DNA of 64,000 nucleotides from Chitinophaga pinensis (GTDB taxonomy: Bacteria > Bacteroidota > Bacteroidia > Chitinophagales > Chitinophagaceae). Every line of letters starts with the position of its first letter. Position 1 is the stretch's first letter. Both the position numbers and the translations under genes were made by a program. The notes beneath the pieces were generated by a model, which was given only the letters and a program-made list of their open reading frames with translations, had not been told where the DNA came from and made no database searches. Location: assembly GCA_902167325.1 (NCBI GenBank), contig LR632930.1, positions 2,728,001 to 2,792,000 on the forward strand, written 5' to 3'. Shown here piece by piece: positions 1-9,045 of the stretch.

Positions 1-398
1 AACTGCATGCTGCACTGTTGTAAAACGTGCATTACCATGGAGGTAATGGTGGTTTTACCGTGGCTGCCGCCGATAGCTACGCGGGTTTTGTTCCTGCTTT
101 CCTGGTAAATGTATTCCGGGAAGGAGTAAATGGGCAGTTTCAGTTCCCGGGCGCGGAGCAGTTCGGGATTATCGGCCCGGGCGTGCATGCCGAGGATAAC
201 TGCATGGATGTCAGGCGTTATCCTTTCCGGGTTCCAGCCCAGCGCGTCCGGGAGGATGCCTGCGAGGCGGAGATTGGTGCGGGAAGGCTCGAAAATTTCA
301 TCGTCGCTCCCGGATACCTCATACCCTTTATTTTTCAGTGCAATGGCCAGCTGGTGCATCACGCTCCCGCCTATTGCTATAAAATGTACTTTTGTCAT
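1..398 (-). CDS. Mur ligase family protein (MurC/Mpl-like), 5' part only
   Basis: The first 132 residues of a Mur ligase are present; the gene runs off the left edge. It opens with a Rossmann-like segment (VHFIAIGG, residues 4-11, then GYEVSGSDDEIFEPS) typical of MurC and of Mpl, the ligase that reattaches recycled murein tripeptide. The ATP-binding P-loop GSHGKTT sits at residues 111-117. The SDDEIFEPS form resembles the Mpl-like peptidoglycan synthetases of Bacteroidota more than classical MurC, but the deciding central and C-terminal domains are outside the window. Expected role: cytoplasmic ATP-dependent joining of an amino acid or peptide to UDP-MurNAc. The ATG at 398 is the only sensible start. 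Confidence 0.85.
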   Translation of the reverse strand, partial: MTKVHFIAIGGSVMHQLAIALKNKGYEVSGSDDEIFEPSRTNLRLAGILPDALGWNPERITPDIHAVILGMHARADNPELLRARELKLPIYSFPEYIYQESRNKTRVAIGGSHGKTTITSMVMHVLQQCSMQ

Positions 399-453
399 AA
401 CTTAGGTTCACTGTGCCACCCGTCCATTTTCATGCCACCGGGACCACATAGGA

Positions 454-483
454 TTGTTTTTTTTAATATAAAGTATATATTTG
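454..483 (+). promoter_or_regulatory. Bacteroidota promoter (TTG-N19-TAnnTTTG)
   Basis: TTG at 454-456 and TATATTTG at 476-483 are separated by 19 bases, a full match to the Bacteroidota -33/-7 consensus. It reads into the small lipoprotein gene at 533 with a leader of about 45 bases. Confidence 0.65.
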
Positions 484-532
484 CAAAATAACGTTACAAA
501 ATACACATCACAAAGTTCTACAATCCAGGCCT

Positions 533-706
533 ATGAAATTTCGTTTAATTACAAAAACGCAGACTATGAGATCAGCAAGCCGTATGTTCGGTACATTTTG
601 TGTGGTGGCAGTGGTTGCTGCCCTGTTTTCTTCCTGCGCATCCCAGAAACTGGGTTGCCCCATGAAGATTACGAAAGTGCAGCATGAGCAAAATAAGAAT
701 TGTTAG
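533..706 (+). CDS. small lipoprotein, 57 aa
   Basis: A short frame encodes a hydrophobic leader (FGTFCVVAVVAALFSSC) ending in a lipobox with the lipidation cysteine at residue 35. Only a 22-residue tail follows, with two further cysteines. The second ATG at 566 (12th codon) gives a more typical lipoprotein signal and may be the true start. The product should be an inner- or outer-membrane-anchored mini-lipoprotein. A strong consensus promoter lies upstream. I do not recognise a family and no function can be inferred. It is divergent from the Mur ligase and precedes ytxJ. Confidence 0.55.
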   Translation: MKFRLITKTQTMRSASRMFGTFCVVAVVAALFSSCASQKLGCPMKITKVQHEQNKNC

Positions 707-710
707 TCAT

Positions 711-718
711 TATCTTTG
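711..718 (+). promoter_or_regulatory. -7 element TATCTTTG of ytxJ
   Basis: An exact TAnnTTTG match ends 6 bases before the ATG at 725, so the predicted transcript begins at or next to the start codon. No TTG lies at the usual distance upstream. Confidence 0.5.
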
Positions 719-724
719 TGGGCT

Positions 725-1048
725 ATGTGGACAACGTTGGAAAGTGAAGAACAGCTGGCAGAGATCCGGCAACGGTCATTCGACCACCCTGTTGTGATAT
801 TCAAGCACAGCACGCGCTGCCCTACCAGTGGTATGGTTAAAACGCGGCTGGAGCGTTCTTTGGCGCCGGAAGGCTGGGAGTTTTATTATCTCGACCTTAT
901 CCGTTACCGCCCTGTGAGCAATTACATCGCCGAGAAATTCGGCGTGGAGCATGAATCCCCCCAGGTGCTGCTGATCCGGAACGGTGAATGTGTGTACGAC
1001 GAAAGTCATATGGCCATCCGCATGGAGGAACTGACAGAGATGAGCTAA
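725..1048 (+). CDS. ytxJ: bacillithiol-system redox protein YtxJ
   Basis: This 107-residue thioredoxin-fold protein matches the YtxJ (DUF2847) family, a monothiol protein linked to bacillithiol metabolism and thought to remove bacillithiol from oxidised proteins. The active site is in KHSTRCPTSG (Cys32), and SPQVLLIRNGE carries the expected cis-proline. The length fits the family. A longer frame from a TTG at 716 is possible, but the ATG at 725 sits right behind a consensus -7 element. It is a single-gene unit closed by the terminator at 1068. Its presence implies that the host uses bacillithiol. Confidence 0.88.
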   Translation: MWTTLESEEQLAEIRQRSFDHPVVIFKHSTRCPTSGMVKTRLERSLAPEGWEFYYLDLIRYRPVSNYIAEKFGVEHESPQVLLIRNGECVYDESHMAIRMEELTEMS

Positions 1049-1067
1049 GAAAAATATTAAAAAAGGG

Positions 1068-1117
1068 CGCGGTCCTGTTGAAAAGTGTAATTGCTTTTTA
1101 ACAGGACCGCGTTTTTT
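1068..1117 (+). terminator. Rho-independent terminator after ytxJ
   Basis: A perfect 12-bp stem (1068-1079 with 1100-1111) is followed by six T residues. Confidence 0.8.
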
Positions 1118-1118
1118 G

Positions 1119-1126
1119 TAGATTTG
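1119..1126 (+). promoter_or_regulatory. -7 element TAGATTTG of ubiX
   Basis: An exact TAnnTTTG match directly after the ytxJ terminator ends 4 bases before the ubiX ATG. The nearest TTG (1091-1093) is 25 bases upstream, slightly beyond the usual spacing. Confidence 0.5.
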
Positions 1127-1130
1127 CCAT

Positions 1131-1691
1131 ATGAAGCATCGTATAGTTGTGGCGGTTACCGGGGCCAGCGGTTCTATTTACGCACGCCAGCTCCTGCAGA
1201 AGCTGGACCGATTGAAGGACCAGGTGGATCAGGTAGCCATTGTGATGACAGATAATGCCAAAACCGTCTGGGAAACTGAGCTGGAAGATAAAGGGTATGA
1301 GCATTTGCCTTTCCCTGTGTTTTCGCAGAAAGATTTCCATGCCCCTTTTGCCAGCGGGAGCGGGCGCTTCAATACCATGATCATCTGCCCCTGTTCCATG
1401 GGTACTTTGGGCCGTATTGCAGGCGGCATCTCCAACGATCTTATTACCCGTGCTGCAGATGTGGTGCTGAAAGAACGGCGTAAACTGATATGCGTGCTGC
1501 GTGATACGCCTTACAACCTGGTGCACATCCGCAATATGCAAACCGTCACGGAAGCGGGAGGGATTATTTGTCCGGCTACGCCTTCCTTTTATTCAAAGCC
1601 CCGCACCATTGAAGAAGTAGCGGCAACGGTGACCGACCGTGTTATTGACCTGGCGGGCCTCGAGCAGGATACCTTCCGCTGGGGATCTTAA
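1131..1691 (+). CDS. ubiX: UbiX-type flavin prenyltransferase
   Basis: The 186-residue protein starts with the family's FMN-binding signature VAVTGASGSIYARQLL (residues 6-21) and carries CPCSMGTLGRIAGGISNDLITRAADV, RRKLICVLRDTPYN and the C-terminal PATPSFYS segment. UbiX joins a dimethylallyl group to reduced FMN to make prenylated FMN, the cofactor of UbiD-type decarboxylases. Length is normal for the family. It lies 18 bases before aroQ and probably shares a transcript with it. No UbiD partner is present in the window. Confidence 0.93.
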   Translation: MKHRIVVAVTGASGSIYARQLLQKLDRLKDQVDQVAIVMTDNAKTVWETELEDKGYEHLPFPVFSQKDFHAPFASGSGRFNTMIICPCSMGTLGRIAGGISNDLITRAADVVLKERRKLICVLRDTPYNLVHIRNMQTVTEAGGIICPATPSFYSKPRTIEEVAATVTDRVIDLAGLEQDTFRWGS

Positions 1692-1709
1692 TACCGATCA
1701 ATCTATCTC

Positions 1710-2129
1710 ATGAAAATAGCCATCATCAACGGACCCAACCTGAACCTGTTGGGCAAGCGCGAACCGGAGATCTACGGAAAGATCTCTTTCGAACAGTACT
1801 TCGAAACACTCAAAGCTGCTTTCCCGCAGGCGGATCTGGTGTATTACCAGAGCAATGTGGAAGGGGAGCTGATCAATAAGCTGCAGGAATTAGGGTTTGA
1901 ATACGACGGCATCATCTTTAATGGCGGCGCCTATACCCACTATTCCTATGCTATCCGCGATGCCATTGCAGGGATACAAACACCCGTGGTGGAAGTGCAT
2001 ATCAGCAACGTTTATGCCCGGGAGGAGTTCCGGCATAAATCCATCACCGGCGGTAAGGCGGTGGGGGTGATCACGGGGCTTGGTATGAAAGGCTACGATC
2101 TGGCAGTGCGCTTTTTGCTGGAGCGCTAA
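1710..2129 (+). CDS. aroQ: type II 3-dehydroquinate dehydratase
   Basis: The protein (139 aa) begins IAIINGPNLNLLGKREPEIYG, the type II dehydroquinase signature with the catalytic tyrosine. It also has YQSNVEGELI, the FNGGAYTHYSYAIRDA segment and EVHISN with the catalytic histidine. It dehydrates 3-dehydroquinate in the cytoplasmic shikimate pathway. Start, length and motifs are all normal. It is the second gene after ubiX and ends at a terminator. Confidence 0.95.
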   Translation: MKIAIINGPNLNLLGKREPEIYGKISFEQYFETLKAAFPQADLVYYQSNVEGELINKLQELGFEYDGIIFNGGAYTHYSYAIRDAIAGIQTPVVEVHISNVYAREEFRHKSITGGKAVGVITGLGMKGYDLAVRFLLER

Positions 2130-2160
2130 GAAAAAAAGTAGTTGATTTCCCGCATTATAC

Positions 2161-2190
2161 AGGCTTCCCCGTTTTGGGGAAGCCTTTTCT
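2161..2190 (+). terminator. terminator after aroQ
   Basis: A 10-bp perfect stem (2161-2170 with 2176-2185) and a GTTTT loop are followed by a T-rich tail. Confidence 0.75.
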
Positions 2191-2191
2191 G

Positions 2192-2222
2192 TTGCTTTCC
2201 AGCAATCCCCTTTTTATCTTTA
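2192..2222 (+). promoter_or_regulatory. promoter of the ECF sigma gene
   Basis: TTG (2192-2194), 20 bases, then TATCTTTA (2215-2222), a 7/8 match to TAnnTTTG. It reads into the sigma-factor gene at 2250. Confidence 0.45.
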
Positions 2223-2249
2223 GCGGACTTGAGCAACGGAACAGAACAT

Positions 2250-2855
2250 ATGAATGCCGCCACTGGTAAGTACAGTAACCTTGCAGACGCGGACCTGTGG
2301 ATGAAAGTGAAGGACGGTGACCGGGATGCGCTGGGCTACATCTACCGCCAGCACTTCCGCCCGTTATTCGGCTACGGTATGAAGGTACATGCCAGTGAAA
2401 CCATCGTGCAGGATGCCATTCATGATGTATTCGTGAGCATCTGGCAGGGCAGGGGCGGCCTTTCCGTTACCGACTCCATCCGCTACTATCTCCTTTCCAG
2501 CCTTAAAAGGCGCATACTCCAACACTTAGGTAAACAACTTGAGCTGCACGATGATCCCGAAGACTTCGCGGATGCACCCGCTGCATCTCCCGAAGAGGAA
2601 CTCATTGGCCGCCAGAGTGATCTGCAACGCCGGGAACGCCTGGCGGGAGTGATGGCGCAATTACCGCCACGGCAGCAGGAGGTATTATATCTCCGTTATT
2701 ACCAGGGTTTAGATACAGCGGAAACCGCCGGCATTATGTCGCTTTCCGTGAATTCTGCTTACGTATTGCTGTCTAAAGCGCTGAAGTATTTAAAAGAAAA
2801 CAGCGACAAAATCGTTTCAGCAACCACTTTTTTATGGACGTGCGGGTTTTGCTGA
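2250..2855 (+). CDS. ECF RNA polymerase sigma factor
   Basis: This ECF sigma-70 protein has 201 residues. Region 2 (DALGYIYRQHFRPLFGYGMKV, then VQDAIHDVFVSIWQ) and region 4 (LPPRQQEVLYLRYYQGLDTAETAGIMSLS) are clear. It fits the Bacteroidota ECF group controlled by FecR-type anti-sigma factors, and a FecR gene follows directly. I chose the ATG at 2250, which lies just after a near-consensus promoter; an open frame extends back to 2142 but lacks family sequence. It probably directs RNA polymerase to the downstream SusCD operon when the anti-sigma factor is triggered. The C-terminus ends with an unusual hydrophobic TTFLWTCGFC. Confidence 0.9.
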   Translation: MNAATGKYSNLADADLWMKVKDGDRDALGYIYRQHFRPLFGYGMKVHASETIVQDAIHDVFVSIWQGRGGLSVTDSIRYYLLSSLKRRILQHLGKQLELHDDPEDFADAPAASPEEELIGRQSDLQRRERLAGVMAQLPPRQQEVLYLRYYQGLDTAETAGIMSLSVNSAYVLLSKALKYLKENSDKIVSATTFLWTCGFC

Positions 2856-2932
2856 GAAAAAATATTTTAAAATAATCAGGAAAGGGCGCTAAGATTTTTG
2901 CCATTCCACGCTTTACCTGTTAAGTAATCATC

Positions 2933-3955
2933 ATGGCCGACCAGAACTTCACGTTGGAATACTTCTTACAGCAGCCCGGCTTCCGGGCGTGGGTGCTTGA
3001 AAAAGATGCCCGCGCAACGGAGGAATGGGAAGCATGGACGCGCCGGCATCCGGAACATGCGGCTGCCGTACAGGCCGCGAAAGACTGGCTGCTGGTTACA
3101 GACGGTGAGGAAGCTCAGCCCGGCGCCCATATGGAAGCAGCTACCTGGCAAAAGGTAATGGCCACCATAGATGCAACGCCTGCCCGCCAAAGCCGCAGCG
3201 CCATCGTGCGCTGGCTGCCATGGGCTGCCGCTGCCATCGTAATAGGTATTGCAGTAATGGTACTTGTACCCCGTAAAGATCAAAGCCTGGTGGCCGCCAT
3301 GCATACCGTTAACACGGCCTTTGGGGAAGTGAAAACAATTGCACTGCCCGATGGGTCGGAGATATGCCTCAATGTAAATTCCACGGTAAAATATGCCGCT
3401 TCATGGGATGATGATTCTACCCGGGAAGTATGGCTGGGCGGCGAAGCTTTCTTTGAAGTGAAGCACGAAGCCGGTAACCGTAAATTCATTGTACATACCG
3501 ATGATGTGGATATTCAGGTGGTGGGCACCGCCTTCAACGTCAATACCCGCCGCATACAAACACAGGTAGTGCTGCGCAACGGTAAGGTGAACCTGAAACT
3601 GAATCAGAAAGATACGGCACTCATTGCCATGAAGCCGGGAGATATGGTTACCTGGAGCGCCCAACGCAGGGAGCTTTCCAACCAACAGGTAGACCCCGGG
3701 AATTATGACGCCTGGCAGCAGCAGCGCCTCATCTTCCATGATGCCACGCTGGCCGAAGTACTGCTTGCTTTAGAAGAAAATACGGGAGTGAAAGTACAGC
3801 TGGAAGACAGTACCATGCTGCAGGAAACTTTCACGGGAACAATACCGACCGGACAGCCGGAAGTGTTTTTCAAAACACTGGCACGGTCATTCGATATCAC
3901 GATCACAGAAAACGGAAAGGACAGTTACGTGATCCGCAGAAAAGGGGGACAGTAA
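2933..3955 (+). CDS. FecR-type anti-sigma factor
   Basis: The 340-residue protein has the standard order: a cytoplasmic N-terminal region (about 1-90), one transmembrane helix (WLPWAAAAIVIGIAVMVLV, about 93-112), a periplasmic FecR domain (LPDGSEICLNVNSTVKY to the VVGTAFNV motif) and a C-terminal DUF4974-like domain (about 265-335). It should hold the upstream sigma factor inactive until the STN domain of the neighbouring SusC signals that substrate is bound. It lies between its cognate sigma factor and SusC, as is usual in Bacteroidota. Confidence 0.92.
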   Translation: MADQNFTLEYFLQQPGFRAWVLEKDARATEEWEAWTRRHPEHAAAVQAAKDWLLVTDGEEAQPGAHMEAATWQKVMATIDATPARQSRSAIVRWLPWAAAAIVIGIAVMVLVPRKDQSLVAAMHTVNTAFGEVKTIALPDGSEICLNVNSTVKYAASWDDDSTREVWLGGEAFFEVKHEAGNRKFIVHTDDVDIQVVGTAFNVNTRRIQTQVVLRNGKVNLKLNQKDTALIAMKPGDMVTWSAQRRELSNQQVDPGNYDAWQQQRLIFHDATLAEVLLALEENTGVKVQLEDSTMLQETFTGTIPTGQPEVFFKTLARSFDITITENGKDSYVIRRKGGQ

Positions 3956-4099
3956 AAGACATTCTCAGCATACATCTAACAGTCGCCGGAATAGCCGGAC
4001 CGGGCAGCATGCCATGCCGCCGGAGGGGAAAATTATGCCATTATGCGACCAAACCGAAATCGACATTCTGATAAACAACCAACCTAAATCTACATTGCT

Positions 4100-7000
4100 A
4101 TGGGACAATTCAACGCCGGCCGATGCCTGACGCTGGCGATGTGCCTGGCCCTGAGTGCCACGCAGGCAGCATCGGGCTATGTCATGACGCAAAGGGCGCC
4201 AGCCCCCTCATACCTGGAGCCTCCGCAGGAAACAGGAGGAAAGAAACTACCGCTGAAGCGCGTGCTGGCCAGCATGGAAAAAGAACTGCGCGTGCGCATC
4301 AATTACATGGGCAACACCGTAGGCAATCAGTTAGCCGACCCTCCGCCTGCACGTAGCGGGGAAGCCGTACTCACTTACCTCAACCGTTACCTTTCCGCAT
4401 TCGGCCTCGAAGCAGAACAGGCATCGGGGAATGATTTCATCATTTACAAAAAAGAGAAGCCTGCCAGTACGCCTGTTCCTTCCTCTACTCCGGCGGCTTC
4501 CGGCGCACCGGCTCCCCTGCAGGACCTTACCGCCATTCCGCAACAACAGGCTGCAGTACGTGGCCTCGTAACGGATGATCAGGGCCTTCCGCTGCCGGGT
4601 GTTACCGTGCTGGTAAAAGGTACTGTTAACGGTACCAAAACCAACGACAATGGCCGCTACGAGATCCGTAACGTACCACCCAACGCCACGCTGGTGTATA
4701 GCTTCATCGGCTACAAAGCACAGGAAGTGAAAGTGGGCAAACGTACGCAGATCGATATGAAGCTGCTCACCGATGTGCAGTCCATGAAAGATGTGGTGAT
4801 CACCGGGTATCAGCGCATCAAACGCGACAACTACACAGGCTCTGCCGTAACCATTACGGGCGAAGAACTGAAGCGCTTCAATCCGCAGAATATACTGTCG
4901 AGCATACAGGCCTACGATCCTTCGTTCCGCATTGCGGAGAACAACCTCGCAGGCTCCGATCCTAACCGGTTGCCGAACATCAGCATCCGCGGCACCACCG
5001 CGCTCCCTGCCAATACCGATAACGTGCTCAGCCGTAACCAGCTGGCCAGTGTTACCAACCTGCCGCTGTTTATCCTCGACGGTTATCCCACCAACATACA
5101 GGCCATCTTTGACCTCGATATGAACCGGGTGGAAACCATTACCCTCCTGAAAGATGCCGCGGCTACCGCCATCTATGGCTCCCGCGCTTCCAACGGCGTA
5201 GTGGTGATCTATACCAAATCACCGAAAGAAGGGAAGCTGGAACTTCACTACAACTACGAGCTGAACGTGGTAGCGCCGGACCTCACCGCATACAACGTGC
5301 TCAACGCAACCGATAAACTGGAATATGAACGCCTCGCCGGCCTGTACCGTGAAAACGGTGTGGATGGTGCGGATGAACTGGAGAAACAATACTACCGCAA
5401 AAGGAATAACGTACTGGCCGGTGTGAACACTTACTGGCTGTCTCAACCCGTTCAGACAGAGCTGGGCCATCGCCATTCCGTATCCGTACAGGGTGGTACC
5501 AAGGCCGTGAAATACGGTGTGGATGCGCGTTATCAGAGCAACGGCGGTGTGATGAAAGGCTCCGGCCGCGACCGTTACAGCCTTTCCAATACCCTCAGTT
5601 ACAACCTCGGTGATAACAAGTTCCTCGCCCGCAACATGTTCACTATTACACAGGTGAACCAGCGGAACAGTAACTACGGCAGCTTTTCGAATTACGTGCG
5701 GATGAACCCTTACTTCCCGAAAACCGACAGCCTGGGCCGCCTCATCCGTGAAATAGATCTGTGGAACTCTCGGGGCGGACTGGAAAACAGCATCATCCGC
5801 TCTACCGTCCTGAACCCCATGTACGAGGCTGCCATCGGTAATTTCGATAAGAGCGAATACCTGGAGTTTACCGACATCCTTGCGCTGGAATATAACTTCA
5901 ATCCGCAATGGCGTGTGCGTTCGGAGATCAGTTACATCCGCCGCGGTGCATCGCTGGACAAATTCACTTCTCCCTTCAGCAACGTTTTTTACGATTATAA
6001 AGGTGATGATCTGAAGAATCGTGGTGAGTACATGTATTCCGCCGATAAGGAAACTCAGTGGGATGGTAACATCACCCTCAACTACAACACACAGATCGGT
6101 GGGAACTACCTTACTGCCACGGGTGGTTTTAATATGCAGTCGGTCGACTATTGGCGGAAAGAAGCCGTGGGAGAAGGGTTCGTGAACGACCGGTTCAACG
6201 ATATCAACTTCGCCCGCAGGTATAAAGCCAATGCGCACCCTGAAGGGGAATCGCGTCAGCAAAGGCTGGCAGGTGGTTTCGCTACGGTGAACTATGCTTA
6301 CAAAAACCGTTACCTGCTGGATGCAACATTCCGGGTGGATGGCTCCAGTAAGTTTGGGGCAGACTCACGCATGGCACCGTTCTGGTCGATGGGGGTGGGC
6401 TGGAACCTGCACCAGGAGTCGTTCCTGCAGGGGCATCCTTATATCAGCCAGCTAAAGTTAAGAGCAACAACCGGACTTACCGGGGATGTATCTTTCCCTT
6501 CTTACCTGTCTAACACAACCTACCAATATTACGGCGGAGACTGGTACTCTACCGGTGTGGGCGCGGTTTTCAAAGAGTATGGCAATACTAACCTGAAGTG
6601 GCAGCGTACGCAAAACTATGATTTGGGAATGGAAGCATCGCTGTGGAACGATCGTATCTACTTCGCACCGCGGTACTACTACAAACATACCCGCGATCTG
6701 CTGGCCGATGTGAACGTACCGCTCAGCACGGGCTTCCCCAAGTATAAGGAGAACCTCGGTGAAATGGTGAACAAGGGCTATGAACTCTTCCTCCGCATGA
6801 ACGCATTCCGTACCCGTAAATGGTCCGTCAATTTCAACGTGAACCTGGTACACAATACCAACGAGATCACCCGGATATCCAATGCACTGAAGAGCTTCAA
6901 TGATGAGATCGATAAGCAGCAGACCGAGAAACCGGAGTTCCGCTCTGTGCCGCTGCTGCGCTTTAAGGAAGGGCAGTCGATGAGTACACTCTATGCCGTA

Positions 7001-7561
7001 CGCTCACTTGGAATTGATCCTGAAACCGGTAAGGAAATTTTCCTGAAGGCAGATGGTACCCGCACTTACGACTATAATGTGAAAGATATTATGCCCGTGG
7101 GAGATGAAACACCGCTGCTCGAAGGCAACTTCGGAACCAGTGTGGTATATGGCGGGTTTATGCTGGAAGTACGCTTCTGGACAAGGCTTGGCGGCGATAT
7201 CTATAACCAGACGCTGGTAGACCGAGTGGAGAATGCAGATCCCCGGTATAACGTAGACAGCCGGGTGCTAACCGGGCGCTGGATCAAACCCGGTGACGTG
7301 GCGTTCTTCAAGAACATCGCGGATCAGGGCAGTACGCAAACCTCTTCGCGCTTTGTGCAGGAAGAGAACAGGCTGGAGCTGAAATCCATCTTCCTGTCGT
7401 ACGACTTCCCGGCCAGCTTCTACAAGAAGATGCGCATGCATTACCTGCGTGCGTCTGTGAACATGAACGACCTGGCTTACTGGTCTACCGTAAAAGCCGA
7501 GCGCGGGATCGATTATCCGTTTGCGCGGAATATCACCTTCACCCTTTCAACCAGATTCTAA
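4100..7561 (+). CDS. STN-containing SusC/RagA-type TonB-dependent transporter
   Basis: This outer-membrane transporter is 1153 residues long. In order it has a signal peptide, an STN domain (about 50-120, LPLKRVLASMEKELRVRINYMG), a proline/alanine/serine linker, a carboxypeptidase-D-like domain (about 152-225, VRGLVTDDQGLPLPGVTVLVKGT), the TonB plug (about 240-370, with the SusC signature IRGTTALP and LKDAAATAIYGSRASNGVVVIYTK) and a C-terminal barrel ending in F. The STN domain would signal through the FecR protein encoded just upstream. It pairs with the SusD at 7564. The substrate is not apparent: no glycoside hydrolase is linked. Confidence 0.93.
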   Translation: MGQFNAGRCLTLAMCLALSATQAASGYVMTQRAPAPSYLEPPQETGGKKLPLKRVLASMEKELRVRINYMGNTVGNQLADPPPARSGEAVLTYLNRYLSAFGLEAEQASGNDFIIYKKEKPASTPVPSSTPAASGAPAPLQDLTAIPQQQAAVRGLVTDDQGLPLPGVTVLVKGTVNGTKTNDNGRYEIRNVPPNATLVYSFIGYKAQEVKVGKRTQIDMKLLTDVQSMKDVVITGYQRIKRDNYTGSAVTITGEELKRFNPQNILSSIQAYDPSFRIAENNLAGSDPNRLPNISIRGTTALPANTDNVLSRNQLASVTNLPLFILDGYPTNIQAIFDLDMNRVETITLLKDAAATAIYGSRASNGVVVIYTKSPKEGKLELHYNYELNVVAPDLTAYNVLNATDKLEYERLAGLYRENGVDGADELEKQYYRKRNNVLAGVNTYWLSQPVQTELGHRHSVSVQGGTKAVKYGVDARYQSNGGVMKGSGRDRYSLSNTLSYNLGDNKFLARNMFTITQVNQRNSNYGSFSNYVRMNPYFPKTDSLGRLIREIDLWNSRGGLENSIIRSTVLNPMYEAAIGNFDKSEYLEFTDILALEYNFNPQWRVRSEISYIRRGASLDKFTSPFSNVFYDYKGDDLKNRGEYMYSADKETQWDGNITLNYNTQIGGNYLTATGGFNMQSVDYWRKEAVGEGFVNDRFNDINFARRYKANAHPEGESRQQRLAGGFATVNYAYKNRYLLDATFRVDGSSKFGADSRMAPFWSMGVGWNLHQESFLQGHPYISQLKLRATTGLTGDVSFPSYLSNTTYQYYGGDWYSTGVGAVFKEYGNTNLKWQRTQNYDLGMEASLWNDRIYFAPRYYYKHTRDLLADVNVPLSTGFPKYKENLGEMVNKGYELFLRMNAFRTRKWSVNFNVNLVHNTNEITRISNALKSFNDEIDKQQTEKPEFRSVPLLRFKEGQSMSTLYAVRSLGIDPETGKEIFLKADGTRTYDYNVKDIMPVGDETPLLEGNFGTSVVYGGFMLEVRFWTRLGGDIYNQTLVDRVENADPRYNVDSRVLTGRWIKPGDVAFFKNIADQGSTQTSSRFVQEENRLELKSIFLSYDFPASFYKKMRMHYLRASVNMNDLAYWSTVKAERGIDYPFARNITFTLSTRF

Positions 7562-7563
7562 AC

Positions 7564-9033
7564 ATGCGCCCAATGAGAACAAATATCATACTTATCTGCA
7601 GCATGCTGGCGCTGGCATCCTGCAGCAAATGGCTGGACGTGTCCCCGAAATCAGAAGTGTCGATGGACCTGCTGTTTACCACCCGCGAAGGGTACCAGGA
7701 TGCACTGAACGGATTATACAGCCGCAGCGTGAAAGAAGAACTGTATGGCAGGGAACTTACAGCAGGCACGTTGGACGTGCTGGCACAGAACTACGCCATT
7801 GATGTGATAGACCGTGTAGGTTTCCGCCAAACGCAGCAGTTCAATTACCGCGACAACAATTTCATCAACCGCCAAAAAGCAGTGTGGGCCGGTTTGTATA
7901 ACGTAGTAGCCAACAGCAACCTCATCCTGAAACATATCGATGGTTCGCAGCAACTGCTGGATGCGGATGAGCGTGACCTCATCAAAGGTGAAGCGCTGGC
8001 TATGCGTGCCTGGAGCCACTTCGATGTGCTGCGCCAGTTTGCACCATCTCCCATATCAGCCCCTGCAGGCAAGGGTATCCCTTACGTAACGGTGTTCTCC
8101 AAAAGCACGCCGATGGTATACACGCTTCGGCAGGTACTCGATTCCGTGATACGCGATCTTACAGATGCACGGGCATTGCTCCGGCAGACAGATCCCATCA
8201 TGCAGCCGGGATATAAAGTGGGATATACCACGCCGGATTCTTCCACCGAAGTATCCGGACCCATGTTCCTGCAGCACCGTCGCCACCGCCTCAACTACTA
8301 CGCGGTAACCGGTGAACTGGCCCGCGTACAACTGTATGCAGGTAACCATACCGCTGCGCTGGCCATGGCGAAGGAAGTCATAGAATCCAACAAATTCCCC
8401 TTTACGCGGCAGACCGACTTCCTGCAGCCGGACGATCAGTTGAAAGACCGTATCCTCTACAAGGAGCTGCTCTTCGGCCTCTATGCGCCAAACATGACCA
8501 ATCCGCTGTACGACAGGTTGCGTAATGGCGAAACCACGCTGAACACGCCTCCCGGAGAGCTTAGGACGATCTTTGAAGTGGCAGGGCCGGGCGCAGAAGA
8601 TTTCCGGTATAAGCAATGGTTTACCCAGCAGAACAGTTCTACCGGCGGGTATATGCGGCTGGAGAAATACAACCGAAATTCCGACAAGAACCTGCACGAC
8701 CTTATGATCCCCATGCTGCGCCTCAGTGAGATGTATTACATCGCCGCGGAAAGTGTGTACGATACAGAACCCGCGAAGGCATGGGCGTATCTCAATACCC
8801 TGCGTAAACAACGGGGAATGGGTGTTCCCCTGAATGATCCTTCCAAAACCGTGTTCATGGCGGAGCTGGTGAAAGATGCCCGGAAAGAGTTTTTCGGGGA
8901 AGGACAGATTTTCTACATGTACAAACGCCTGAACCGTGCTTACCCCGGCCAGAGTGGTAACACTATTCAGCCGTCTCCGGAAATATTCGTATTCCCCTGG
9001 CCGGATGATGAAATCGCTTACGGTAACCGTTAA
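7564..9033 (+). CDS. SusD/RagB-like outer-membrane lipoprotein
   Basis: The gene starts 3 bases after the SusC stop and encodes 489 residues with a lipobox (MLALASC, Cys20). It has typical SusD N-terminal (SKWLDVSPKSEVSMDLLFTTREGYQDALNGLY) and C-terminal (ARKEFFGEGQIFYMYKRLNR) signatures. It forms the lid over the SusC barrel at the cell surface. A second ATG at 7573 could also serve as start. Absence of carbohydrate enzymes, and the DUF4843, PKD-like and thioredoxin genes that follow, suggest a non-glycan ligand; that is inference. Confidence 0.92.
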   Translation: MRPMRTNIILICSMLALASCSKWLDVSPKSEVSMDLLFTTREGYQDALNGLYSRSVKEELYGRELTAGTLDVLAQNYAIDVIDRVGFRQTQQFNYRDNNFINRQKAVWAGLYNVVANSNLILKHIDGSQQLLDADERDLIKGEALAMRAWSHFDVLRQFAPSPISAPAGKGIPYVTVFSKSTPMVYTLRQVLDSVIRDLTDARALLRQTDPIMQPGYKVGYTTPDSSTEVSGPMFLQHRRHRLNYYAVTGELARVQLYAGNHTAALAMAKEVIESNKFPFTRQTDFLQPDDQLKDRILYKELLFGLYAPNMTNPLYDRLRNGETTLNTPPGELRTIFEVAGPGAEDFRYKQWFTQQNSSTGGYMRLEKYNRNSDKNLHDLMIPMLRLSEMYYIAAESVYDTEPAKAWAYLNTLRKQRGMGVPLNDPSKTVFMAELVKDARKEFFGEGQIFYMYKRLNRAYPGQSGNTIQPSPEIFVFPWPDDEIAYGNR

Positions 9034-9045
9034 ACCTGCCAACTC

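Noticed and set aside
27..491. 154-codon plus-strand open frame at the left edge
   Set aside because: It is antisense to the Mur ligase with its intact P-loop and passes through the divergent promoter region.
5219..6262. Long minus-strand open frame inside the SusC gene
   Set aside because: It is antisense to a clear SusC barrel and has no family sequence; GC-rich genes here throw many such shadows.
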